Source: an uncultured Chthoniobacter sp. (GTDB taxonomy: Bacteria; Verrucomicrobiota; Verrucomicrobiia; Chthoniobacterales; Chthoniobacteraceae). From it: DNA of 44,108 bases. Each line of letters begins with the position of its first letter. The stretch's first letter is position 1. Below the pieces are notes generated by a model that saw only the letters and a program-made list of their open reading frames with translations, was not told where the DNA came from and searched no databases. Shown here in pieces: positions 16,204 through 27,093 of the stretch. The stretch is from positions 1 to 44,108 of the forward strand of contig CAIQUL010000070.1 in NCBI GenBank assembly GCA_903874975.1. The letters are read 5' to 3'. Made by a program: the position numbers and the translations under genes.

Positions 16204-19200
16204 CTAAAATCCGCCGAGGGTGCGCAGCCGCTGGGCGGAGGCGGGTTGGGCGGTGCCGAGTTCCTGGGCGAAGAGCGAGACGCGGAACTCTTCGAGCATC
16301 CAGCGAAAGGCCTCGCGGTTGGCGGCGGGCACGCGGGTTTCCCATTGGGCGAAAGGGGTGAGCTGCTTCGCTTTCTCGGCGTCCTTTGCGGGGCTGACGT
16401 CGGCGCGCTCGGCGCGGATCTGGATGGCGCGGAGGTAGCGGTGGAGATGGGGCCGTTGCGCGTGCGGCGTGCGGGCGAGGAAGTCGGCGGGGAGGAGCCG
16501 CTGGAGATCGTGATCGAGAGCGGCGTAGCGTTTCGGCGAGGCGAGGATTTTCTGCCGGAGGTCGAGGAGCTGCTTGGTGGTTTCGCCGAGTTGATAAGTC
16601 AGCGCGGGGAGTTCGCGCCGGGCGGAGTCGAGCATCGCCACGAAGCGCGCCTCGCTGAGCGGGAAGACGGGGCGGAGCTGGAGGACGTGATCGAGCAGGT
16701 GCTGATACGCGGACTGCTGGAGCACTTCGGGCGTGGTGTGGGCGGCGGCGGGCGACTGAAGTTTTGCACTCATCTGCTGGAGCGCGGAGTGGAAACTGGC
16801 GGCCTGCTTCGGAGTGCCGGGGAGGTGGCGCGCGAGGCTGGCGAGTTCTTTCCACAACCGGGCGAGATCGCGGGCGAAGACGAGTTCGCCGAGCCGCCGC
16901 ACGGCGGCGGGCGCGGCGGTTTCCGCTTCGTCGCGTTTGCGGAAAAGGCGCACGTCCACCTCGGCATCGCGCAACACGAGGCCGGGATATGCGAGCAGCG
17001 GTGCGCCGCCGACTTCCTCCACGACCACCGACTCCGGCAGATCGTCGAACGACCACGCGCTGATCGCCCGCCGCTCCCAGTGCCGGGCCGCTTTCTCCCA
17101 GCCGTCGGAGCGCACATCGCGCGCCTCCACCTGCGCGTGAATCGCGGCGAGATCGCGTCCCGCGGCCACGGTTTTGTTGCCGCGATCCACGACCTCCACG
17201 CGTGGCTGCAAGTGCGCGGGCAGACTTTGCGCCGGCCAGTCCGCGGCGCGCACGGGCACGCGATATTTCCGCGTAAGGAACTCCGCGAGCGCGGTCAGAA
17301 AATCCGCGCGGCCCGGCTGAAACTCGGCGGCGATCTCGCGGATTTTCGGCTCCAGCGGCATGAGGGGCTTGCGCACGGTTTTTGGGAGCGCGCGGAGGAG
17401 CACGGCGATCTGCTCCTCGCGTAGGCCGGGCACCATCCACAGGAGCTGGCCGGTGGTGAGTTGGCTGGCGACGGGCAGCGGCACGCGCACGGTCACGCCG
17501 TCGGTGTCGTCGCCGGGCGTGTAGGCGTAGGTCACGGGCAGGGCGGTGTGGCCGAGCGAGACGGCGTCGGGAAAAAGCGCGCGGTCGTAGGTGGCGTCGT
17601 CGTCGCCGATGAGGTCGGCCTCGGTGGCGCAAAGGAAATCCGGGTCGCGAGTGAGGTACTCGCGGACGAGGCGGTTGAGATCGTGGACCGACGAGACGCC
17701 GGTGATGCGCGCGGCGTAAAACTGGTAGAGCGATTCCTCCAGATCATGCGCCCGTCGGCTGCGCACGCGGGTCAGCGCGGTCTCGATCTTGTCGCGCACT
17801 TTCCCGTTTTCGACAAAGAACCGGTGCGGCAGCCGCGCCTCCTCGGCCACCAGCGCGCCGCGGATGAATAGCTCCGTCGCCTTCACCGGATCGATGCGCC
17901 CGAAGTCCACCAGCCGCCGCACGACCTCCAAGCCGCTCACCAGCACGCGCTCCAGCACCAGCACGCGCCCGGCTTTCGCGCTCCAGTGCGGCTCGGTGTA
18001 GCGGAAATTGCAAAGGTGCGCGCCCAGTTCGATGACCCACTCCGGGTTGATTCCCGCGACGGTGCGCGCGAAAAGCTGCGACGTCTCCACGACCTCACCC
18101 GCGACGATCCACAGCGGCTGCTTGCTCTTGTCGTCGGGCTTCGCCGCGGGGCTGTTCTTGCGCGGCTTTTCGCGGCGTTCGTAGAGATTCGATCCGGGAA
18201 AAAGCGTGGTCAGCCGGTCGCCCGAAGCCTTGTAGGCATTGCGCTCCTGCCGCAGCGCGATCTGCCCGAGCAGGCCGGTGAGGATGGCGCGGTGGATCGC
18301 GGGGTAGCTGGCGTCCGCGCGCTTGCCCGCAGCAGGCGCGTCGTCTTCCACGGCGTCGGCGAGCTGGCGGAAAATGTCGCGCCATTCGCGCATGCGCGAC
18401 GCGGAGAGAAAGTTCGCTTTGCAGAAACGGCGGAGCGCGTTGCCGCTGCCCTTTGTTTCCGCCTCCGGCGCCGCGCGCCAGATATTGAGCAGCGTCAGGA
18501 AATCCGAATCGGGATCGGCGAACGCGCGATGCGCGGCGGCGGCGGCTTCCTTTTGGTCCTCCGGCCGCTCGCGCGGATCGGGCACGCTCAGCCCGGCGGC
18601 GATGATGAGCATCTCGGGCAGCGCCTTTTCCACGCGAGCCTGGAGCAGCATGCGGCCGAGCGTCGGGTCGATGGGCAGGCGCGCGAGTTCGTGGCCGAGC
18701 GGGGTGAGTTCATTGGCGTCGTTGAGCGCGCCGAGTTCGTGCAGGAGCTGGTAGCCGGCGCGGACGGCGGCGGAGACCGGCGGATCGATGAATGGAAACG
18801 TCTCGATGTCGCCGAGCTGGAAGGCCTTCATCCGCAGGATGACTTCCGCGAGATTCGCGCGCTGGATTTCCGGCTGGGTGAAACGCGGGCGCTTTTCAAA
18901 ATCATCCTGCGCGTAAAGCCGGATGCACGTCCCGTCCTGCACGCGGCCCGCGCGACCGGCGCGCTGATTGGCGCTGCTTTGCGCAACGTCCTCGACCGGC
19001 AGGCGCTTGGTGCGCGTGCGCGGATTGTAGCGGCTCAGGCGCGAAAGCCCGGCGTCGATCACGTAGCGGACGCGCGGCAGCGTGATGGAAGTCTCCGCGA
19101 TATTCGTGGCCACGATCACCCGCCGACGCGGCCCCGGCGCGAAGATGCGCTGCTGCTCGGCGGCGGGCATGCGCCCGAAAAGCCCGATCACCTCGATGCC

Positions 19201-19950
19201 GGAGCCGAGGCTGCCTTCGAGCAAGTCGCGGGTGTCGCGAATGTCGCGCTCGGTCGGCATGAAGACGAGCACGTCGCCGGCGTCCGACTCAATCAGCGCA
19301 TCCTCCGTCGCCCGCACCGCGGCCTCAATGTGCGTGAATTCTTCGTCGGTGGAAAACGACTCCACGGGCGCGTAGCGGATTTCCACGGGCCAGAGCCGCC
19401 CCGAGACCTCGATGATCGGCGCACCGCCAAACGCTTTGGAAAACGCCGCCGTGTCGATGGTCGCCGACGTGATGATGAGCTTCAGGTCGCCACGTTTCCG
19501 CAGCAGTCCCTGGAGGTAGCCGAGGAGGAAGTCGATGTTCAGCGAACGCTCGTGGGCTTCATCGAGAATGAGCGCGGAGTAGGCGCGGAGCAGGGGATCG
19601 GACTGGATCTCGGCGAGCAGAATGCCGTCGGTCATGAACTTGATCCGCGTGTCGCGCCCGGTGTCGTCGTTGAAGCGCATCTTGCAGCCGACCTCGCGGC
19701 CCCACGTCACACCCAGCTCCTCGGCGACGCGCCGCGACACACTTAGCGCCGCGACCCGCCGCGGCTGGGTGCAGCCGATTTTCCCGCGCTCGGCCAGTCC
19801 CGCATCGAGGCACATTTTCGGGAGCTGCGTCGTCTTTCCCGACCCCGTCTCTCCTGCGACGACGACCACCTGACTCGCCCGCAACGCCGCGATGATCTCC
19901 GCGCGCCGGGCGCTGATCGGGAGGTCTTCCGGGTAGAGGATGGTGGACAT
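16204..19950 (-). CDS. hrpA: ATP-dependent RNA helicase HrpA
   Basis: This 1248-residue DEAH-box helicase, close in length to E. coli HrpA, has motif I GETGSGKTTQLPK, motif II ILDEAHERS, motif III ITSATID, motif V VATNIAETSITLP and motif VI QRAGRAGRVQ. The winged-helix/HA2 region, OB fold (PHRFFVENGKVRDKIE onward) and long C-terminal DUF3418-type extension follow. HrpA acts on mRNA and on stalled ribosomes. The ATG at 19950 (MSTILYPEDLPISARR) is preferred to the upstream frame. TAGCGT occurs 25 nt before the ATG without a good -35. Confidence 0.95.
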   Translation of the reverse strand: MSTILYPEDLPISARRAEIIAALRASQVVVVAGETGSGKTTQLPKMCLDAGLAERGKIGCTQPRRVAALSVSRRVAEELGVTWGREVGCKMRFNDDTGRDTRIKFMTDGILLAEIQSDPLLRAYSALILDEAHERSLNIDFLLGYLQGLLRKRGDLKLIITSATIDTAAFSKAFGGAPIIEVSGRLWPVEIRYAPVESFSTDEEFTHIEAAVRATEDALIESDAGDVLVFMPTERDIRDTRDLLEGSLGSGIEVIGLFGRMPAAEQQRIFAPGPRRRVIVATNIAETSITLPRVRYVIDAGLSRLSRYNPRTRTKRLPVEDVAQSSANQRAGRAGRVQDGTCIRLYAQDDFEKRPRFTQPEIQRANLAEVILRMKAFQLGDIETFPFIDPPVSAAVRAGYQLLHELGALNDANELTPLGHELARLPIDPTLGRMLLQARVEKALPEMLIIAAGLSVPDPRERPEDQKEAAAAAHRAFADPDSDFLTLLNIWRAAPEAETKGSGNALRRFCKANFLSASRMREWRDIFRQLADAVEDDAPAAGKRADASYPAIHRAILTGLLGQIALRQERNAYKASGDRLTTLFPGSNLYERREKPRKNSPAAKPDDKSKQPLWIVAGEVVETSQLFARTVAGINPEWVIELGAHLCNFRYTEPHWSAKAGRVLVLERVLVSGLEVVRRLVDFGRIDPVKATELFIRGALVAEEARLPHRFFVENGKVRDKIETALTRVRSRRAHDLEESLYQFYAARITGVSSVHDLNRLVREYLTRDPDFLCATEADLIGDDDATYDRALFPDAVSLGHTALPVTYAYTPGDDTDGVTVRVPLPVASQLTTGQLLWMVPGLREEQIAVLLRALPKTVRKPLMPLEPKIREIAAEFQPGRADFLTALAEFLTRKYRVPVRAADWPAQSLPAHLQPRVEVVDRGNKTVAAGRDLAAIHAQVEARDVRSDGWEKAARHWERRAISAWSFDDLPESVVVEEVGGAPLLAYPGLVLRDAEVDVRLFRKRDEAETAAPAAVRRLGELVFARDLARLWKELASLARHLPGTPKQAASFHSALQQMSAKLQSPAAAHTTPEVLQQSAYQHLLDHVLQLRPVFPLSEARFVAMLDSARRELPALTYQLGETTKQLLDLRQKILASPKRYAALDHDLQRLLPADFLARTPHAQRPHLHRYLRAIQIRAERADVSPAKDAEKAKQLTPFAQWETRVPAANREAFRWMLEEFRVSLFAQELGTAQPASAQRLRTLGGF

Positions 19951-20059
19951 GCGTGGTGAAAAAGTGGCCGACACGCTACACGCCCGCCGCGTGCGCTGCC
20001 GATGATTTCCGTCTTGCTGCACTCCGCGCCGTGATTACCGTCAAAGTGCTTTTCCACTG

Positions 20060-20560
20060 ATGAAAAAACTCACCTCCCTCGCCGTTCTCCTCGCCCTTTT
20101 CAGCCCCGCGGCCGTGCGCGCCGCAGAGGGAGGAATCCGCGCCGCCGTGGTCATGCAATCCACCAGCGCGGAAATGCGGACAGTGAGTCCGGTCCGCTCA
20201 GTCGGCCGGGAGAGCCTCGTGCCCGGCGTCGTTTACGAAGTAACCAGCAAAGACGGCGCGCCTGTCGAATTGAAGATTGATGCCAATCGTGTTGCCGTGG
20301 CGCCTCCCGGCACGGTGCGTGTCCGCGACTGCACGGCGGCGGAGTTGAGCCAGGCTCAGGCGAAATTCAACGCTTTGAAACCCGACGCTCAGCGTGACGC
20401 CAAAAAGAAAATTGCGGACGCCCGGTCCAGCGCTGCATGTGCGACTGGTCCAAAAGTGCAGGCCAGCGCGCAGAAAAATTACGCAGCGCAGACCAATGCC
20501 ATGAAAGAGCAAAAAGAGGCGCTCCTGAAGGAAGCGCTCGCTTGGGCCTCGGCGAGCTGA
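20060..20560 (+). CDS. Small secreted protein of unknown function
   Basis: The 166-residue product starts MKKLTSLAVLLALFSPAAVRAAE, a clear signal peptide with an Ala-x-Ala site. The mature part has a short beta-rich region (VYEVTSKDGAPVELKIDANRVAVAPPGTVRV) and then an Ala/Lys-rich helical tail (QAQAKFNALKPDAQRDAKKKIADA; MKEQKEALLKEALAW) that may be coiled-coil. Two Cys residues in the mature protein could form a disulfide. I do not recognise the family. It is divergent from hrpA and stands alone. Confidence 0.65.
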   Translation: MKKLTSLAVLLALFSPAAVRAAEGGIRAAVVMQSTSAEMRTVSPVRSVGRESLVPGVVYEVTSKDGAPVELKIDANRVAVAPPGTVRVRDCTAAELSQAQAKFNALKPDAQRDAKKKIADARSSAACATGPKVQASAQKNYAAQTNAMKEQKEALLKEALAWASAS

Positions 20561-20813
20561 GGGCGGGTGCTGGGGAAGGGTTCCGCGGTCTTCTTCCGGA
20601 TTTCCAATCGTGAGTTTTTGTCGGTTGGTTTCTGCCCGCTGGTCAGGGAATGGGTCAGAAAGGCGCAGATTTGGTGGTGTGATTTGCGGGAGATCAAACT
20701 GATTGACAGTGATTTAGAGCGGAATCTTGCACCAAAGCCGGGTGGCGGAAGTCGACCGGCGAGACTGCGGTGACCCCGGCAAAAAAGGCCTATCTTTTCC
20801 CAGAAACCCGGCA
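20561..20813. other. Intergenic stretch upstream of rpsU
   Basis: With the promoter and leader of rpsU this makes a gap of 335 nt. No frame has protein-like composition. A TTGACA at 20703 has no matching -10. No other gene or structured RNA was seen. Confidence 0.5.
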
Positions 20814-20842
20814 TTGACGAGCCGACCGAGTCCCCCTAGCGT
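20814..20842 (+). promoter_or_regulatory. Sigma70-type promoter of rpsU
   Basis: TTGACG (20814-20819), a 17-nt spacer and TAGCGT (20837-20842) precede rpsU, leaving a leader of roughly 45-50 nt. This is a normal leadered promoter, in contrast to the leaderless ones elsewhere in the window. Confidence 0.65.
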
Positions 20843-20895
20843 TGCAGTCCGCTAGACCAAGACCTTTCAACTTCAACCAACCAAGAAACACCACC

Positions 20896-21093
20896 ATGCC
20901 AGAAGTTATCGTTCGCAAAGGAGAGCCGATCGACCGCGCTCTCAAACGCCTCAAGAGCAAACTCGACACCGAAGGAATCATGGACGAAATCCGCCGCCTC
21001 CGGGCTTTCGAGACGCCGACCCAGCGCACCAAGCGCAAAGCCAAGGCCAACGCCAAGCGCGCGAAAGCGAAATTTCGCTTCAGCCCGACTTAG
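20896..21093 (+). CDS. rpsU: 30S ribosomal protein S21
   Basis: The 65-residue basic protein starts MPEVIVRKGEPIDRALKRLK and contains the S21 signature (ALKRLKSKL ... EIRRLRAFETPTQRTKRKAKA), ending in a Lys/Arg/Ala tail. S21 binds the 30S platform and helps initiation. It has its own promoter and a strong terminator, so it is a single-gene unit. Confidence 0.95.
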   Translation: MPEVIVRKGEPIDRALKRLKSKLDTEGIMDEIRRLRAFETPTQRTKRKAKANAKRAKAKFRFSPT

Positions 21094-21125
21094 GCACCTG
21101 CCGGACTCCGCGTCCGCGAATTTTC

Positions 21126-21160
21126 AAACAGCCAGCCCGCACCGGGCTGGCTGTTTTGTT
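21126..21160 (+). terminator. Intrinsic terminator of rpsU
   Basis: A perfect 14-bp stem (21126-21139 with 21143-21156) has a 3-nt loop and is followed by a T-rich tract (TTTTGTTTTG including the stem end). It lies between rpsU (plus) and the convergent J-like/SUMF1 gene (minus, ending at 21180). On the minus strand the T-tract is weaker. Confidence 0.9.
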
Positions 21161-21179
21161 TTGTAGTGACCGCCGCTCA

Positions 21180-22847
<1,668 letters not shown>

Positions 22848-22877
22848 GCGCTAGGTGAGGATTCGCGCTCTGCCGGA

Positions 22878-24506
22878 TTAGACCACGTTGATTTGCAGCA
22901 GGTCCGCCGTCGCCGTCTCGAGCTCGCTTTCCGAAAGCCCGGTATTCCGCGCGATCTGCACGCGGTTTTGCCGGCCGTAGGCATCGACGATGACTTCGAG
23001 CACTTGGTTTTCGTTGTAGGTGTAGGTTAGCTCGACCGGCGAGCCTTTGGGCAGGAACGGCGGCAACTCGATGTCGCAAATACCGAGCGGCGTACACTCG
23101 CCCGGCACCGTGCTTTCACCCTCTACCACCCGCACGATCGCGTTCTTCATGTTCGCCTTCGCCGTGCCAAAGGAATTCTTCATCTCCGCGGGCACCGGTG
23201 TCATTTTGCGAATCATCGGAAAAACGTATTCCTCCACCTTGCTGTCATCCCACAGCACCACGCCCAGCGTGTGCGTGGTGATGTTCGTCACCCGGATCAG
23301 CGAGCCGTCCTCGGCGGAAAATTGGTCGCGCACCTCCTGCGAAAGCACGCGCTCGCCGGAGCTGTCTTCTTCGCCGAGGAGCGAGAGCACCGCCTGCACG
23401 GCCGCGCCAATCGCCACCGCTTCGTCCGGACTCACGTCGTCGGCGATGGGCACACTCGCCATCCCGCTGATCATCTCGCGGACCGACGGCATGCGGCTCA
23501 AGCCGCCCGTCAGCAGGATGCGATCGATCTGATCCCAACCCAGCCCGGCCTCCTGCATCACGATTTCGCAGATCGTCTTGCACTTTTCCAGCAGGTGCCG
23601 GCACCGATGCTCAAAGTCCTCGCGCGTCAGCTCCAGCTTGACGCTCTTGCCCGCATAGCTGTGCACGATGGTTGTCCGCATCCGGCTGGAGAGCTGGATC
23701 TTGGCGGTCAGCGCGCGGTTATAAAGGTCTTGGTAGCTCTGCAGATCGAGGAGCGGATTTTCGCCATGCGCCTTGTCGAATTCCTCCGCCACCCAATTCA
23801 CGATCACGTCGTCCCAATCCTTGCCGCCGAGCCGGTGGTCGCCGTTGCTCGCGACCATGCGGATGTGGTTGTCCTCGATCCTCATGATCGTCACGTCGAA
23901 CGTGCCGCCGCCGAGATCGAAAACGAAAACCGTCTGATTCGAGTCGAGCTTGTCCAGGCCATAGGCGAGCGCCGCCGAGGTCGGCTCGTTGATGACATTG
24001 AGCACGTTCAGCCCCGCGAGCTGGCCCGCGTGTAGCGTCGCCGTGCGCTCGGCGTCATTGAAGTACGCCGGCACCGTGATCACCGCATCCGTCACCGGCT
24101 CGCCGAGATATTTCTCCGCGTCGTTTTTCAGCTTCTTGATGATCAGCGCCGACAGCTCCTCCGCCGAATACTGCTTACTGTTAAACTCCCGGTGAAAGTG
24201 GACCTTGTTCTTGCCCATCTCCCGTTTCACGAAATCCACGATCTTCTCCGGCTCGGCGACCGCGTTCTGTTTCGCCATCGTGCCCACGATCGCGCTCGTG
24301 CCGTCGAAAAGGATCACCGACGGCGTGATGCGCTCGCTCTCCGCGTTCGGGATGATCTGAGGTTTGCCATAGGCGTCGATGTGCGCAACCGCGCAAAAGG
24401 TCGTGCCGAGATCGATGCCCACCGCTTTGCGCGTGGCGGGCGCGGGAGCCGGTTCGGTCATGGTGGCGGCGGAGGAGTTTCCGGGTGTGGCGAATGCGAG
24501 GTTCAT
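22878..24506 (-). CDS. Hsp70 family chaperone lacking the C-terminal lid
   Basis: The product is 542 residues; the ATG at 24461 (MTEPAPAPATRKAVG) is an alternative that removes 15 atypical residues. The nucleotide-binding domain has AVGIDLGTTFCAVA, ITVPAYFNDAERTAT, VINEPTSAALAYGLD, VFDLGGGTFDVTI and LLTGGLSRMPSVREMI. A beta-type substrate domain follows (TLGVVLWDDSKVEEYVFPMIRKMTPVP; ECTPLGICDIELPPFLPKGSP), but the protein ends soon after, without the helical lid that full DnaK has. It is an Hsp70 of DnaK type specialised by its neighbours: a GrpE-like gene 19 nt upstream and a J-like/SUMF1 gene downstream. It is unlikely to be the housekeeping dnaK. Confidence 0.85.
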   Translation of the reverse strand: MNLAFATPGNSSAATMTEPAPAPATRKAVGIDLGTTFCAVAHIDAYGKPQIIPNAESERITPSVILFDGTSAIVGTMAKQNAVAEPEKIVDFVKREMGKNKVHFHREFNSKQYSAEELSALIIKKLKNDAEKYLGEPVTDAVITVPAYFNDAERTATLHAGQLAGLNVLNVINEPTSAALAYGLDKLDSNQTVFVFDLGGGTFDVTIMRIEDNHIRMVASNGDHRLGGKDWDDVIVNWVAEEFDKAHGENPLLDLQSYQDLYNRALTAKIQLSSRMRTTIVHSYAGKSVKLELTREDFEHRCRHLLEKCKTICEIVMQEAGLGWDQIDRILLTGGLSRMPSVREMISGMASVPIADDVSPDEAVAIGAAVQAVLSLLGEEDSSGERVLSQEVRDQFSAEDGSLIRVTNITTHTLGVVLWDDSKVEEYVFPMIRKMTPVPAEMKNSFGTAKANMKNAIVRVVEGESTVPGECTPLGICDIELPPFLPKGSPVELTYTYNENQVLEVIVDAYGRQNRVQIARNTGLSESELETATADLLQINVV

Positions 24507-24525
24507 AGGAAAATCGGTGCTTGGG

Positions 24526-25374
24526 CTATTTTTCAGAGGCTGCGGTGCCGGCGGCTACGCGGGCGGATTCCTTCCATTTGCGGATCACGACCTCCTCCGC
24601 ACGGAAGACGCGTCCCTTCCACGTGAACCCGGGTTTCAGCGACCGCACGATCTCGCCGTCCTGCTCCGGTAGGTCGGCATCCTCGATGCGCAACGCCCGC
24701 TGCGTGACCTTGTCCAGGCGGCCCTCCCCCGGCGGCAGCAGGCTCACCTCGAGGCGCGCCAGCACCTCAATGAGAAATTCGCAGTTGTGCGCGACGTTGG
24801 TCTCCAGCGTTTTCAGTCGCTCGAAAAATTCGGAAAATATTCCGCCGCAGACCTCGCCGACGTCGCCCGCGGCTTGCTCCAGTTGCCGGTGGATTTTGGA
24901 AAAATCGTCGTGGAGGGAAATGAGGTCGCGAATGATCGGCTTGTGCAGGGCTTCGAGGAGAAAGCCGTCCTTATAGCCCTTCAGTTCCTCGTGCAGCGCC
25001 GCGAACATCTTTTGATTCACCCCGCTTTTTTGGTCGAGGAGCGACCGCAGACTCTCCGTAATTTCCGGGAGCGATCCCGCCGGGGTCGCCACGGCTTCGG
25101 TCCGCAGTTCCAGCTTCTCGCCGATCTTCTGGAGCAGCGCATTGTTTTCCCCCGCCGCCCGCGCCGCCGCTTGGATGCCGAGCAAAATCGGGCGCAGCAT
25201 CTGTGGCAGACTTTCTTTTAGCGACGCCTCATTCGCCTGTTCCGCGCGCGATTTCTCCCCCCGCGACCGCGCCGCTGGAGCGTGGCGATCCTCGATTTGC
25301 TTCTCCGCCTCCTCGAATAATCCCCGGAGTTGGGAATCGAAATCGATGTCCTGAATTTGATCTTGGTCGGGCAT
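24526..25374 (-). CDS. GrpE-like nucleotide exchange factor with long N-terminal extension
   Basis: The 282-residue protein has an acidic start, a charged region (residues 20-55) and a long helical/coiled-coil part. The GrpE-like pattern comes late: DLISLHDDFSKIHRQLEQAAG, then the C-terminal beta-type region DKVTQRALRIEDADLPEQDGEIVRSLKPGFTWKGR and FRAEEVVIRKW, which resembles the GrpE beta-wing. It should release ADP from the Hsp70 encoded next to it. The first ~100 residues are not found in ordinary GrpE. It heads the three-gene operon; no clear promoter was seen. Confidence 0.65.
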   Translation of the reverse strand: MPDQDQIQDIDFDSQLRGLFEEAEKQIEDRHAPAARSRGEKSRAEQANEASLKESLPQMLRPILLGIQAAARAAGENNALLQKIGEKLELRTEAVATPAGSLPEITESLRSLLDQKSGVNQKMFAALHEELKGYKDGFLLEALHKPIIRDLISLHDDFSKIHRQLEQAAGDVGEVCGGIFSEFFERLKTLETNVAHNCEFLIEVLARLEVSLLPPGEGRLDKVTQRALRIEDADLPEQDGEIVRSLKPGFTWKGRVFRAEEVVIRKWKESARVAAGTAASEK

Positions 25375-25437
25375 TGCCCAGTCGTCTCAGCGAAATCCAC
25401 GCCAGCCACGGCAGAGATTTCCCCCAACACGACCTCC

Positions 25438-25476
25438 GTCATCCTGAGCGCAGCGGAGCGGAGTCGAAGGACCTCG
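25438..25476. repeat. Dispersed REP-like sequence (TCATCCTGAGC type)
   Basis: The 39-nt sequence begins GTCATCCTGAGCG and ends GTCGAAGGACCTCG. From memory it matches a short interspersed repeat seen in intergenic regions of many unrelated GC-rich bacteria. Only one half is present and no inverted partner lies nearby. It sits between cobA-hemD and the GrpE-like gene. Confidence 0.5.
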
Positions 25477-25525
25477 AACTATTCTCAGGCGGCGGCGGGC
25501 GAAAGAACCACCATCCCCCGTTTCG

Positions 25526-27052
25526 TTACGCCCCGTAGAAGCCCCGCACCGCCGTCGCCAGCCCCGGGATGTCGAACTCCTTCGCCTCCACATCCACCGC
25601 CAGTCCGAGATCCCGCATCGTCTGCGAGGTGATCGGCCCGATGGACGCCGTCTTCAGCCCGGCGGGCAGCGGCAGTTTGAGGGCGAGGAAATTTTCCACC
25701 GTGGAGGAACTCGTGAACGTGATCAGGTCCGCGCCTTCCTCGCGGAACCGCGCGATCCCCCCGCTCACGTCCTCCGTCTCCGGCACGGTGCGGTAGGCGA
25801 TCGCCTCGTCCACGATCGCCCCGAGCTTCGTCAGCGCCAGCGGCAAGACATCGCGCGCCTGCTCGGGGCGCACGAGGAGGATGCGCAGATTTTCGACGGT
25901 ACATTCTTTCTGAAACGCCTTCACCACCGACTCGGCCACGTATTCTTCCGGCTGCAAATCCACATGCAGATGAAACTCCCGCACCCGCGCCGCCGTCGCC
26001 GGCCCGATCGCCGCGATGCGCACCCCGCCGATCTCCCGCGCGTCGTTGAAGATTTTGTAAAACATCTCGAAGAACGCGGTCACGCCATTCGGGCTCGTGA
26101 AGACCAGCCAGTCATAAGTGTGCGCGTCCTGCACGAGCTGGCCGAACTCGAACAATTCCTTCGGCGGCTCGATGCGGATCGTCGGCAGCTCGAAAACATC
26201 CGCGCCCAGCGCCCGTAGCGCCCCGCTCAGTACGCCCGCCTGCTGCCGCGTCCGCGTGACCACGATGCGCTTGCCGAAAAGGGGCCGCGTCTCAAACCAG
26301 TTCAGCTTTTCCCGCAGCCCCACGACGTCGCCAAACACCGCCACCGCCGGCGCCTTGAACCCCGCCGCCTCCACCTTCGCCGCGATGTCCCCCAGCGTCC
26401 CGCGCAGCGTTTGCTGCCGCCCCGTCGTCCCCCAGCGCACCAGCGCCACCGGCAGCGCCTTGGGCGCCCCGTGCTCCTGCAGTTTCGCCGTGATCGCCCC
26501 GATCCGCTCGACGCCCATCAGCATCACCTTCGTCCCCGGCGTCGCCGCGAGTTGGGCGAAATCGAGCGCGCTTTCCGTCTTCGCCGGGTCCTCGTGTCCG
26601 GTGAAAATCGTGAGCTGTGCCGCGTGGTCGCGATGCGTCACCGGGATGCCCGCGTAAGCCGGTGCCGCCAGTGCCGAGCTGACCCCCGGCACGATCTCAA
26701 ATTTCAGCTTCGCCTTCACCAGCGCCTCCGCCTCCTCGCCGCCGCGCCCGAAGAGAAACGGATCGCCCCCCTTCAGCCGCAGCACCCGCTTCCCTGCGCG
26801 CGTCTTTTCCACCAGCCGATCCTCGATCTCCTCCTGCCGCAGCGTATGCGCCCCGGCCTTTTTCCCCGCGTAAATGATCTCCGCGTCCGCCCGCGCCCAG
26901 CGCAGGATTTCCGGGTTGCACAGGTAGTCATAGACGATCACCTCCGCCTGCTCCACCAGCTCCTTCACCCGCAGCGTCACCAGCCCCAAATCCCCCGGCC
27001 CCGCTCCAGCGAGATGGCAGATTCCTTGATTTTTCGGCGTGGTCTTTTTCAT
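25526..27052 (-). CDS. cobA-hemD: Fused uroporphyrinogen-III C-methyltransferase / uroporphyrinogen-III synthase
   Basis: The 508-residue fusion combines two tetrapyrrole steps. Residues 1-245 form the SUMT domain (HLAGAGPGDLGLVTLRV, VYDYLCNPEIL, LRLKGGDPFLFGRGGEEAEAL, VPGVSSALAAPAYAGIPVTHR), which methylates uroporphyrinogen III toward sirohaem and cobalamin. Residues ~260-508 form the HemD domain (KRIVVTRTRQQAGVLSGAL, FTSPNGVTAFFEMF, AAIGPATAARVREFHL, ITFTSSSTVENFL, ASIGPITSQTMRDLGL), which cyclises hydroxymethylbilane. The fusion is known in several phyla. TTGGCG-N17-TAGTGT ends 12 nt before the ATG. No other haem gene is adjacent. Confidence 0.93.
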   Translation of the reverse strand: MKKTTPKNQGICHLAGAGPGDLGLVTLRVKELVEQAEVIVYDYLCNPEILRWARADAEIIYAGKKAGAHTLRQEEIEDRLVEKTRAGKRVLRLKGGDPFLFGRGGEEAEALVKAKLKFEIVPGVSSALAAPAYAGIPVTHRDHAAQLTIFTGHEDPAKTESALDFAQLAATPGTKVMLMGVERIGAITAKLQEHGAPKALPVALVRWGTTGRQQTLRGTLGDIAAKVEAAGFKAPAVAVFGDVVGLREKLNWFETRPLFGKRIVVTRTRQQAGVLSGALRALGADVFELPTIRIEPPKELFEFGQLVQDAHTYDWLVFTSPNGVTAFFEMFYKIFNDAREIGGVRIAAIGPATAARVREFHLHVDLQPEEYVAESVVKAFQKECTVENLRILLVRPEQARDVLPLALTKLGAIVDEAIAYRTVPETEDVSGGIARFREEGADLITFTSSSTVENFLALKLPLPAGLKTASIGPITSQTMRDLGLAVDVEAKEFDIPGLATAVRGFYGA

Positions 27053-27064
27053 AAAATGGGCTGC

Positions 27065-27093
27065 ACACTAAACGGGCCACTCACGCCCGCCAA
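27065..27093 (-). promoter_or_regulatory. Candidate promoter of cobA-hemD, near-leaderless
   Basis: On the minus strand TTGGCG (27093-27088), a 17-nt spacer and TAGTGT (27070-27065) lie 12 nt before the ATG at 27052, leaving a leader of only about 5 nt. Confidence 0.5.

Noticed and set aside
17986-19746. A 586-residue plus-strand open frame
   Set aside because: It lies inside hrpA on the opposite strand and has no recognisable motif; hrpA is unambiguous.
22878-24506. Housekeeping dnaK
   Set aside because: The lid is missing and the partners are atypical, so a specialised Hsp70 is more likely.
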